The notes beneath the pieces were generated by a model that saw only the letters and a program-made list of their open reading frames with translations, was not told the origin of the DNA and made no database searches. Made by a program: the position numbers and the translations under genes. From contig JAFGKV010000059.1 in assembly GCA_016928395.1 (NCBI GenBank), forward strand, positions 1-14,423: 14,423 bases of DNA, in the 5' to 3' direction. Source of the DNA: Candidatus Fermentibacterota bacterium (GTDB taxonomy: Bacteria > JAFGKV01). Of the stretch, positions 6,510 to 13,411 are shown piece after piece (the first letter of the stretch is position 1; each line of letters begins with the position of its first letter).

Positions 6510-7073
6510 TTGCATACGAGCATAGGTGGCAGAGTCGTGGTCCTTGGCGTCACCGGCAGCATCGCCGCCTACAAGGCAGCGACGCTGGCGCGGCTTTTGG
6601 TGAAGGGAGGAGCGCAGGTTCGCGTGGTGCTCACGCCCGCGGCAGCCAGGTTCGTCTCGGCGCACACGTTCGCGCCTCTGGTCGGTCGGCGGATATACAC
6701 CGAGATGTTTGAGGAACCTCCACCCGCTGTTCCCGCACATCTTGAAGTCCCCCACGGCGCGGATATTGTTGTGGTGGCGCCTGCCAGCGCTGATTTCATT
6801 GGAAGGATGTCTGCCGGGTTGGGTGATGACCTCCTGGCGGCGGTGTGTCTGGCGGCCACCTGTCCACTCATGATTGCCCCGGCCATGCATCACCAGATGT
6901 GGGCCAATGCCATGGTGCAGAGGAACGTTGCACGGCTCGTCTCGTGTGGGGTTACGGTCATCGGCCCGGAGCAGGGCGAGTTGGCCGGCCGCGATGAAGG
7001 ACGCGGCCGCATGAGCGAACCGGAGGAGATCGTCGACGCCATTGGAGCTCTGCTGGAACGGGTTGTCGTATGA
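6510..7073 (+). CDS. coaC: Phosphopantothenoylcysteine decarboxylase (separate CoaC, flavoprotein)
   Basis: A 187-residue HFCD flavoprotein that decarboxylates phosphopantothenoylcysteine to phosphopantetheine. The start is a TTG at 6510, nine bases after GGGAGGAG, giving VVVLGVTGSIAAYKA at residues 9-23. The catalytic His is His77 in AHLEV, matching His75 of E. coli Dfp. The FMN/substrate region APASADFIGRMSAG is intact. The PxMN motif reads PAMHHQMW (124-131), with His127 where E. coli has Asn125; a PAMH version is, to my recollection, also found in actinobacterial CoaBC. The substrate-clamp region is LAGRDEGRGRM, lacking the cysteine of ACGD-type clamps. The stop overlaps the next start (ATGA at 7070-7073). 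Paired with coaB upstream, it completes the two-step conversion. Confidence 0.88.
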   Translation: MHTSIGGRVVVLGVTGSIAAYKAATLARLLVKGGAQVRVVLTPAAARFVSAHTFAPLVGRRIYTEMFEEPPPAVPAHLEVPHGADIVVVAPASADFIGRMSAGLGDDLLAAVCLAATCPLMIAPAMHHQMWANAMVQRNVARLVSCGVTVIGPEQGELAGRDEGRGRMSEPEEIVDAIGALLERVVV

Positions 7074-8149
7074 TTCGGCCCACTGCATATCTCTGGGCTC
7101 TTGCCGTCGTATGCACAGTGGGCTGCCAGGACGACAATGATCTCGGCGCACGGCGTCTGATCGTGGCGGCGGGACGTACCCAGGTGAGCGATATCTACAT
7201 GGTCAATGGCCACGGCGGCATTGTGCAGAGAATCACCGATACTCCCCATAGGGCGGAGATCTGGCCCATCTGGGCGCCGGACGGGGTGCATGTATACTAT
7301 GAGGCTAGGGAGACTGCTGACCGCAGCCTCTCCTTACGGGTGTTCAACCTCTTACGGGGAACCGAGAAAGTGCTGTACGGCCCGGTGGGGCCGGGTGAAC
7401 TCTGGTGCGCCCTTTCCCCCGATGGGACCAGCATGGCCTTCGTTGCGAAGGACTCCTTCCCCGGCGACCTGGTTGTTCTCGACATTCAAACCGGTGATGT
7501 CAGATCACTGTCACAGCCCGGGGAACGGCTGCTTCGTCCAGAGTGGGCCCCTGATTCAAGGCGACTGCTGTGCCAGGCCAAGGCGGAAGACCGGGCCAAT
7601 TGGGAGCTGCTGATTCTCGACACCATGACGGGAGAACGGCGTCGACTGAGCGAGGAATCCGACAGCACGGAGTTCAAGGGGAAGTGGTCTCCCGATGGGA
7701 GATCTGTGGTGCACAGCGTTACTCCGTATGATGATCGGGGCAGAGCCGGCCTCCAAGTCGTAGACGTGGAAACCGGCGCAGCCACTGGTCTCCGGGTCGG
7801 CGATCACGAACGAGTCATCTCGGCGGCATGGTCTAGCCTGGGCGTTCTGGCGGCCATTCGGGAGCGGCCCAAGCCCATGTTGCTCCTCCTTTGGCCGGGT
7901 GCGGCGAAATCCGGCGAGGAACGGGTGGTCACCATGGACGAGAAGTGTGATCGCGGTCGCTTCGTGTGGTCTCCCGACGGTTGTTTTATGGCCATGAACT
8001 ACCGGGAAAGACCCCGAAAGGGCCGCCGCGGTGAATGGCGCATGGTCATGTATGACGCTTCCGGCAACACGGTGCGGCAGTGGCCGAATAGAATGCAGAT
8101 GTTCTGCCCGGCGTGGGCTCCTACAACCGGCGACGAGGGTGAGCGCTGA
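7070..8149 (+). CDS. TolB-like beta-propeller protein, candidate lipoprotein
   Basis: A 359-residue exported protein. A hydrophobic N-terminus (residues 6-18) ends in TVGC at Cys19, an imperfect lipobox because Thr rather than Leu/Val/Ile stands at -3. The body contains about six PD40/WD40-like blades, each with a W-x-P-D-G or W-S-P-D-G core: IWAPDG-type near residue 67, LSPDGTSMAFVA, WAPDSRRLLCQA, WSPDGRSVVHS, WSPDGCFMAM, and a last FCPAWAP. This pattern is shared by the TolB propeller and DPP IV N-terminal domains. No peptidase domain follows. It probably sits in the periplasm, anchored to a membrane. TolB itself works with Pal and TolA/Q/R, none of which are here, so I do not name it tolB. 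Translation is coupled to coaC by a 4-bp overlap, although no metabolic link is apparent. Confidence 0.75.
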   Translation: MIRPTAYLWALAVVCTVGCQDDNDLGARRLIVAAGRTQVSDIYMVNGHGGIVQRITDTPHRAEIWPIWAPDGVHVYYEARETADRSLSLRVFNLLRGTEKVLYGPVGPGELWCALSPDGTSMAFVAKDSFPGDLVVLDIQTGDVRSLSQPGERLLRPEWAPDSRRLLCQAKAEDRANWELLILDTMTGERRRLSEESDSTEFKGKWSPDGRSVVHSVTPYDDRGRAGLQVVDVETGAATGLRVGDHERVISAAWSSLGVLAAIRERPKPMLLLLWPGAAKSGEERVVTMDEKCDRGRFVWSPDGCFMAMNYRERPRKGRRGEWRMVMYDASGNTVRQWPNRMQMFCPAWAPTTGDEGER

Positions 8150-8341
8150 GGTGGCAAAAGCCCGGGGCTACGGAAGCTGGAATGCTTGGACGACGGCTGA
8201 CTGGATGACTGGAGAGATTGGAGGGTGCTGAACTGACGATTGCACGCTCCGAGCATTCAGGGTTCGAGTCGGAACAGAGGGCCCACCAACTACCGCCACG
8301 ACAAAGATGAGAACGTGATCGTTGCACGAATGAACTGCCCC
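8150..8341. other. Spacer with scattered TGGA repeats
   Basis: About 200 bases with no credible gene. TGGA recurs at 8178, 8187, 8202, 8210 and 8219, mostly at 8-9-base spacing (for example CTGGATGACTGGAGAGATTGG). This resembles a decayed short tandem repeat. A T-loop-like GGTTCGAGTC occurs near 8268, but no tRNA cloverleaf can be folded around it. The break separates the eight-gene run from the peptidase gene and is a plausible place for a new promoter, though none is clear. Confidence 0.4.
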
Positions 8342-8348
8342 AAGGAGG
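8342..8348 (+). promoter_or_regulatory. Ribosome binding site choosing among three ATGs
   Basis: AAGGAGG is followed directly by ATGATGATG. The ATG at 8349 abuts the Shine-Dalgarno and 8352 is only three bases away, while 8355 has the usual six-base spacing, so 8355 is the likely start. Confidence 0.65.
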
Positions 8349-8354
8349 ATGATG

Positions 8355-9476
8355 ATGCTACGCAGTGAATCCCTCGAGTTTCTCCGGCGACTCTGCGATG
8401 CCTTCGGGCCCAGCGGATTCGAGCGTGAACCCGGATTGATTCTCAAAGACTACGTGACCCCTTTCTGCGACCGAGTGACCACCGACAAGCTTGGATCGGT
8501 GTTGTTCTCCAAGCGGGGCTCCAGCGATGGCCCGGTGGTACTACTTCCAGGGCATATCGACGAGGTCGGGTTCGTGGTGGCAGGCATCAGCAAAGAAGGG
8601 TTTCTCTCCTTCGCCACCGTAGGAGGGTGGTTTGATCAGGTGCTCCTGGCCCAAAGGGTGACCGTACGCACGGCCAAGGGGATGCTGCCGGGTGTGGTCT
8701 CATCGAAGCCGCCGCATATTCTCACTCCCGAAGAGCGCGACAAGGTGGTCAAGCACGACAAGATGTTTATCGACATTGGCGCGTCGTCAAAGGATGAGGC
8801 GGTGGAAATGGGGGCCCGCGTGGGCGACCCGGTGGTGCCTGACAGCAAGTTTACCACCATTGAGAAACCTCTCATGGAGAACGGCACCGTGAAGGGCACG
8901 ACAACTCTGGCCATGGGCAAGGCATTCGATGACCGTATCGGTGCCTTTGTGGCCGCAGAGGTCATCCGGCGCCTGACGACGGAAAGGCTGGATCATCCCA
9001 ATACGGTGGTCGGCGCGGGAACCGTGCAGGAAGAAGTCGGGCTGCGAGGAGCCCGAACCGCGGCATGGATGGCCAATCCGGATGTCTGTCTGACATTGGA
9101 GGTCGACATTTCGCAGGACATTCCCGGAGTTGACCCGGACCGTGCGCTGGTCATCATGGGCAAAGGGCCGTCGGTGCTCACCTATGACTCCAGCATGGTA
9201 CCCAACCAAGCCCTGAAGGACCTGGTCATCCAGACGGCCGCGGAGCGGAGCATACCCTACCAGCTCTCACTCATGGCCCGCGGCGGAACCGATGCGGGGA
9301 TGATCCATGTGACCAGGGTCGGGTGCCCCAGTGTGGTCTTGGGCGTGCCTACCCGGCATATCCACTCCCACGTTGGGATCTTGAGTCTCGAAGACGTCAC
9401 CCATCTTGTCGATCTGGTCGTCGCCGTGGTCCAGAAGCTGGATCATGCCACTGTCACGGGGCTGACTGCGCTGTAG
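8355..9476 (+). CDS. M42 family metallo-aminopeptidase (FrvX/TET type)
   Basis: A 373-residue cytosolic peptidase of the M42 family, which form dodecameric tetrahedral shells that trim peptides from their N-termini using a two-metal centre. All expected ligands are recognisable: GHIDEVG (His67), KAFDDR (Asp192), QEEVG (catalytic Glu226, metal-binding Glu227), EVDIS (Asp251) and HIHSH (His337). The N-terminal LCDAFGPSGFE is the usual family opening. The insertion between the metal-binding segments includes the PDZ-like dimerisation region (about 70-165) with GMLPGVVSSKPPH. Length is typical, and no signal peptide is seen. An endoglucanase name used for some relatives is historical and should not be applied. 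The gene appears to be its own transcription unit or a distal part of the upstream operon. Confidence 0.93.
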   Translation: MLRSESLEFLRRLCDAFGPSGFEREPGLILKDYVTPFCDRVTTDKLGSVLFSKRGSSDGPVVLLPGHIDEVGFVVAGISKEGFLSFATVGGWFDQVLLAQRVTVRTAKGMLPGVVSSKPPHILTPEERDKVVKHDKMFIDIGASSKDEAVEMGARVGDPVVPDSKFTTIEKPLMENGTVKGTTTLAMGKAFDDRIGAFVAAEVIRRLTTERLDHPNTVVGAGTVQEEVGLRGARTAAWMANPDVCLTLEVDISQDIPGVDPDRALVIMGKGPSVLTYDSSMVPNQALKDLVIQTAAERSIPYQLSLMARGGTDAGMIHVTRVGCPSVVLGVPTRHIHSHVGILSLEDVTHLVDLVVAVVQKLDHATVTGLTAL

Positions 9477-9489
9477 GGTCTGCAGCCTT

Positions 9490-9534
9490 GGCCGAATCGA
9501 GACGATCAGATGATTCGAGTGGCGTGTTTCGGCC
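9490..9534 (+). promoter_or_regulatory. Two mutually exclusive hairpins upstream of the radical SAM gene
   Basis: GGCCGAA (9490-9496) is the exact complement of TTCGGCC (9528-9534), while CGAATC (9493-9498) is the exact complement of GATTCG (9512-9517). The two 5' arms share CGAA, so only one pairing can form at a time. It lies 13 bases after the peptidase stop and about 60 before the next start. It could be an attenuator-like leader or a 3'-end structure. No T-run follows. Confidence 0.35.
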
Positions 9535-9592
9535 CTCGGCATGGGCGGGAACCCAGCCGTGGGCCAGCTCTGCCACTTCGTGAGACCATTCC

Positions 9593-10573
9593 GTGATCCA
9601 GGGGCAGCCTCGTGAACGCGTATATGGCCCGGTTCCGTCGCGGAGATTCGGGCTGTCACTGGGGGTGGATCTGGTACCGCACAAAGTGTGCTGCTATGAC
9701 TGCGTCTATTGCCAGGTGGGTCGCACCACCGACACGACGGTTACCAGGCGCGACTTCTACCCCCTGGATACCATACTGGCGGATATTGCGCGGGCCTTGG
9801 AGGAGCGCCCCCGGCCCGATGTCATCACGTTGGCGGGCTCAGGTGAACCCACCCTCTATCGCAGCCTGGGAGGCCTGGTACGCCGAATTCGGTCGTCGAC
9901 CTCCATCCCCATCGTGCTCTTGACGGGTGGGGGTATGCTCATGGACGAGGATGTTGCAGCCGATGCGCTAACCGTGGACATACTCGCCCCATCGTTGGAC
10001 GCGGGAACCGAGGAGCAGTTTGCAGCCATCAACTGTCCATGCTCCTCACTCCGGTTCGCGTCCATGGTAGAGGGTCTGTCGCGGGTAGTCTCGGCCTTCA
10101 CGGGTGAGGTTCGCCTCGAGGTCATGCTCATCCCTGAACTCAATGCAGACGAGGAGAGCATCCTGCGGATTGCATCGTTGACACGCTCGATGCCGCTGGC
10201 GGCCATCGACCTCAATACCCCGGTGCGCCCGCCCCACGCCTCTGGGGTCGGTATCGTCTCGGCTACGTCGCTGGCCAAGGCCAGGGCCGCCTTCGGCCCC
10301 TTGAGCCGCGTCATTGGGAACTTCTCGGGCGTGACGGCCCCCTCGCCGTCGCCAGCCTCGTCCCTAAGGACCCTGGTGGTTGAGACCTTGGCCCGTAGGC
10401 CTTGCACGACACGCGACCTGTTGGCGTCGCTGGCGTGCGAGTCTTCGGTGCTGCGGAATGTGTTGGACAGGCTAATGGCTCAGGGTGTTGTGGAGGAACG
10501 CCGATCGCGGGATGAAGTCTACTTCTGGGCCCCGGGAGATCCGCGGCCCGGGCGGTCGACCACCAGGGGTTAG
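9593..10573 (+). CDS. Radical SAM protein (COG0731 type) with C-terminal winged-helix-like domain
   Basis: A 326-residue enzyme of unknown reaction. The opening VYGPVPSRRFGLSLGVDLVP is characteristic of a COG0731-type radical SAM family related to the wyosine-synthesis group. The cluster motif is C33-x3-C37-x2-C40 in CCYDCVYCQ. The SAM-binding glycine segment is GSGEPTL (82-88), followed by a TGG strand in the barrel (LLTGGGML) and an ELN-type segment LIPELNADEE. Residues about 260-320 (TLARRPCTTRDLL, RNVLDRLMAQGVVEERR) look like a winged helix, common at the end of this family and suggesting nucleic acid contact. The GTG at 9593 is the first start after an in-frame stop at 9581-9583. It lacks a good ribosome binding site, but the conserved block begins only ten residues later. 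No substrate is identifiable from neighbours. Confidence 0.85.
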   Translation: MIQGQPRERVYGPVPSRRFGLSLGVDLVPHKVCCYDCVYCQVGRTTDTTVTRRDFYPLDTILADIARALEERPRPDVITLAGSGEPTLYRSLGGLVRRIRSSTSIPIVLLTGGGMLMDEDVAADALTVDILAPSLDAGTEEQFAAINCPCSSLRFASMVEGLSRVVSAFTGEVRLEVMLIPELNADEESILRIASLTRSMPLAAIDLNTPVRPPHASGVGIVSATSLAKARAAFGPLSRVIGNFSGVTAPSPSPASSLRTLVVETLARRPCTTRDLLASLACESSVLRNVLDRLMAQGVVEERRSRDEVYFWAPGDPRPGRSTTRG

Positions 10574-10617
10574 GCTCACCTCGCCTGCTCTTGGGAGCGT
10601 GCTGTTCACGGATTCTT

Positions 10618-10660
10618 CCGCGAACCGGGAAGCGTCAGGCCAGGGGTTCAGGGTTCGCGG
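10618..10660. repeat. Perfect 9-bp inverted repeat, 25-base spacer
   Basis: CCGCGAACC (10618-10626) and its exact reverse complement GGTTCGCGG (10652-10660) flank a 25-base spacer. GAA and TTC inside the spacer could extend the stem. It lies 45 bases after the radical SAM stop and 147 before the sppA start. Without a T-run a simple terminator is unlikely; a protein-binding site or RNA structure is possible. Confidence 0.45.
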
Positions 10661-10792
10661 CAGAGGAGCGCGCATCAGTCTAGTCACCCCGACGAATCGC
10701 TCCGGCTCTCACAGTCGTCGCCCCGTTCTGCATCACTGCCGCCGCATCCCGTGCTGAGGGCGGCTCTGATGCCGAGAGAAAGGTGCAACTCT

Positions 10793-10799
10793 AAGGAGG
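10793..10799 (+). promoter_or_regulatory. Ribosome binding site setting the sppA start
   Basis: AAGGAGG with seven bases to the ATG at 10807. This supports 10807 over the internal in-frame ATG at 10858, which has only a weak GGAAA upstream, and implies a signal peptide with an extended polar N-region. Confidence 0.7.
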
Positions 10800-10806
10800 C
10801 ACAGAA

Positions 10807-13305
10807 ATGCTGCGTCAACCTGATCCTCGTGTCGTCATCAGTTCTCCCGGAAAGCGGATGACGTCCAAAACCCTGTGTGGGCTCGTGATCGCACTGATTG
10901 CCTGCGCCGCCGCGGTCGCGGAGGCCGCCGGGGTATTCCCCGGTTACTACTCGCAGTATGATCTGGCATTCTCGGCACCCGGCGCGTACCGGTTTGGCCT
11001 TTACGGGTGGCAGAACCCCGCGGTCTTGGGCACGCTCGATGAGGGCGACATGCTCCTGGTGCTCAGCGATGATCCAGAGCAGCGTGACCGTATCGCACGG
11101 TGGGGTCTCATGATTGCCCAACCGTCCATGGGGTTCGGTGTTGTCCGCGACGATCCCGCGGACGGTCGCACGGTGACCGACTATCGTTACTCCATGGCCT
11201 TACGGAATCGCGGCTTCGCCCTGGGGGCTGGGTATGGATGGTCCTCCGGTGCTTCGGAGCGTGTTCACCAGCGGGTCGTGACCGTGGGAGTGCTCTCCCG
11301 CCCATCGAGGTTTGCGTCCCTGGGCCTTATCGGCACGTACTCAGCCACCGAGAAAGACCGGGAGGGAGTAGCCGAGCTGGCGTTGCGACCTCTGGGTGAC
11401 CACCGGATTGCAGTGTTCGGGGATATGGCCATCCGTGAAGATCAGCGGCTTTCCGATGCACCCTGGAGCGTTGGGGCGGTGGTGGAGCCCTTGCCCGGCA
11501 TCCGCGTTTCCGGCCGCTACTTCGATGATGAGCGGGTGAGTCTCGGCGTTGGCTTGAGCTTCGGCCACGGTGGCGTGACGACGCAGGTCCACGATGATGA
11601 CGGGAACCAGCATGCCTCCTATGGGATCCGACTAGGTGGGTATGACCGCACGCTGCTTCGTTCGCTGCAGAAGGGGCAGCGGTACGTGAAGGTGAACTTA
11701 AACGGTGCCATGAAGTACCAGAGGTATGCATTCTTTGATAGGTCCCTGACTCTGCGGCACGTGGTGGAGACGCTGGAACGAGCCGCAGAGGACGACGCGG
11801 TGGGAGGCGTGGCGGTGAGCATCTGTGGGCTTCGGGCCAGCCCCGCCATGCGATGGGAGCTTCGCCGGGCCTTGGAGGCGGTACGATCATCGGGCCGGAA
11901 GGTCGTCGTATTCGCCGATAACCTCGATGAGTGGAGTTTTCACCTGGCCTCGGTGGCCGATCATCTCGTGCTGGATCCCCAGGGTATCCTGTATTTGAAG
12001 GGGTTCGCCCTGGGGCGGACGTACCTGCAGGGCACGTTGGACGCAGTGGGAATCGGCGTCGAGGAGTGGCGGTACTTCACTTACAAGTCGGCCTTCGAGG
12101 CATTCTCCCGGGATGCCATGTCGGATGGCGAGCGGGAACAGCTCCTGCGCATGGCAGAGGGGTTTTACGAGGTGGTGCGCGGCGATGTCTGCCGGGGTAG
12201 GGGAGTGACACCTGAAACCTTTGATCGGTGGGTGGACGAGGGGGTGCTTCTTCTGGCCGACGATGCGCTGCAGGCGGGGATGGTGGATCGCCTGGGGCGT
12301 TGGGATGGCGTCGAGACGATCATTGCCGACTTCGAGAGAGGCAAGAAGCACCTGGTGGCCCCGGGGTCTATCATCGGGTGCAGAGAGGAACAGGATGATC
12401 GATGGGGAGAGCCTCCGACCATCGCCGTCGTGTATGCTCTGGGCGTGTGCGCCATGGACGAGGGCATCAAGGCCCGCAGCCTCGTCAAGGATTTGCGGCG
12501 GGTCGAGGAAGACCCCTCGGTCAAGGCTCTGGTACTCCGGGTCGATTCGCCTGGGGGCGATGCGCTGGCCTCGGATATCGTTGCCGAAGCCTTACGTCGT
12601 GTTCGCGAGAAGAAGCCCGCCATTGTGTCACAGGGGCAGGTGGCCGCATCGGGCGGCTACTGGCTTTCCATGTACGGAGATCAGATCTACAGCAGCCCCC
12701 TTACCCTCACCGGTTCCATCGGCGTCATCGGAGGATGGTTCTACAACAAAGGGCTCAAGGAGAAGCTGGGGATGACCACCGACCTCGTCCAGGTCGGCAG
12801 GCATGCCGACGTGGGCTTCGGTGTCCGGCTGCCACTCCTGGGTATCGGAGTGCCCGACCGTACTTTGAGCGATGAGGAACGCTCCAAGGTGGAGAAGCTC
12901 ATCAAGGGGTCCTACTCCTTGTTCGTGGCCAAGGTCGCCGACGGTCGAGGGCTCAGTGCTGACTCCGTCGCCGTTCTCGGCGAAGGCCGGGTCTGGCTGG
13001 GCAACGATGCTCAGGAGCGGGGATTGGTGGATATGCTCGGCGGGCTCACCGACGCCATCGAAGCCGCGAAAACCGCTGCAGGCATCAAGCCCACCGATCC
13101 GGTACGTGTGCGCGAGTTGCCCCGCATGGGTCTGTTGGATTTTGGCTCGCTCGTGCCGTTCCTGGGAAAGGCGCGGGCGGGGGATGATACCAGCGATCCA
13201 GCCATCGACTATCTCATGTTCCGCCTGAAGCACAACGGGAAGCCGTTGCCGATGCTCGGGTTCACCGATATGGACGCGGTGATGGGAGCCGAGATCTACC
13301 GGTAG
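10807..13305 (+). CDS. sppA: SppA-type S49 signal peptide peptidase fused to an outer-membrane-like beta domain
   Basis: An 832-residue exported serine protease. Residues 1-41 form a signal peptide with a long polar start, a hydrophobic core (about 23-38) and an AEA-type cleavage site. Residues about 42-270 alternate glycine and aromatic residues in short strands (GLYGW, ALGAGYGWSS, LGLIGTYSA, SLGVGLSFGHGG), as in outer-membrane barrel proteins. Two S49 repeats follow (about 286-500 and 535-760). The catalytic dyad of the long SppA form is present: Lys427 in TYKSAFEAFSRDAMSD, matching Lys209 of E. coli, and Ser615 in AASGGYWLS, matching Ser409. LTGSIGVIGG follows. SppA clears cleaved signal peptides at the membrane. 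The E. coli enzyme is about 618 residues, so the extra length is the N-terminal domain. It is convergent with the Mut7-C gene. The barrel reading is inference. Confidence 0.88.
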   Translation: MLRQPDPRVVISSPGKRMTSKTLCGLVIALIACAAAVAEAAGVFPGYYSQYDLAFSAPGAYRFGLYGWQNPAVLGTLDEGDMLLVLSDDPEQRDRIARWGLMIAQPSMGFGVVRDDPADGRTVTDYRYSMALRNRGFALGAGYGWSSGASERVHQRVVTVGVLSRPSRFASLGLIGTYSATEKDREGVAELALRPLGDHRIAVFGDMAIREDQRLSDAPWSVGAVVEPLPGIRVSGRYFDDERVSLGVGLSFGHGGVTTQVHDDDGNQHASYGIRLGGYDRTLLRSLQKGQRYVKVNLNGAMKYQRYAFFDRSLTLRHVVETLERAAEDDAVGGVAVSICGLRASPAMRWELRRALEAVRSSGRKVVVFADNLDEWSFHLASVADHLVLDPQGILYLKGFALGRTYLQGTLDAVGIGVEEWRYFTYKSAFEAFSRDAMSDGEREQLLRMAEGFYEVVRGDVCRGRGVTPETFDRWVDEGVLLLADDALQAGMVDRLGRWDGVETIIADFERGKKHLVAPGSIIGCREEQDDRWGEPPTIAVVYALGVCAMDEGIKARSLVKDLRRVEEDPSVKALVLRVDSPGGDALASDIVAEALRRVREKKPAIVSQGQVAASGGYWLSMYGDQIYSSPLTLTGSIGVIGGWFYNKGLKEKLGMTTDLVQVGRHADVGFGVRLPLLGIGVPDRTLSDEERSKVEKLIKGSYSLFVAKVADGRGLSADSVAVLGEGRVWLGNDAQERGLVDMLGGLTDAIEAAKTAAGIKPTDPVRVRELPRMGLLDFGSLVPFLGKARAGDDTSDPAIDYLMFRLKHNGKPLPMLGFTDMDAVMGAEIYR

Positions 13306-13411
13306 GCCTTGGGTTTCGGGGTCACCCGCACGGTCAGTTGCCGAGGGTGGCGGGGGAGTCTGGGAGAGCAGACGGCTGAGTCGCTCTGTGGCCCTGGATC
13401 CCGCCTTGAGA
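13306..13411. other. Convergent intergenic region
   Basis: 106 bases between the converging sppA and Mut7-C genes. A small GTCTG/CAGAC hairpin (13358-13373, six-base loop) and a CACCC/GGGTG pair are present, but no T-tract follows on either strand, so I see no classical bidirectional terminator. Confidence 0.4.

Larger units (their letters stand above)
10574..10806. other. Spacer upstream of sppA with inverted repeats
   Basis: A non-coding 233-base spacer. It holds the 9-bp inverted repeat described separately, a GGGTTC-A-GGGTTC tandem at 10645-10656 region, a 6-bp inverted CGACGA/TCGTCG around 10690-10718, and GCCGCC/GGCGGC near 10738-10764. I see no convincing promoter hexamers. Confidence 0.4.

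Noticed and set aside
8255-8285. T-loop-like GGTTCGAGTC, possible tRNA
   Set aside because: The flanking bases cannot pair as a T stem, and no acceptor or anticodon arm can be found.
13358-13373. Small hairpin as a bidirectional terminator
   Set aside because: Only five base pairs and no T-run on either strand.
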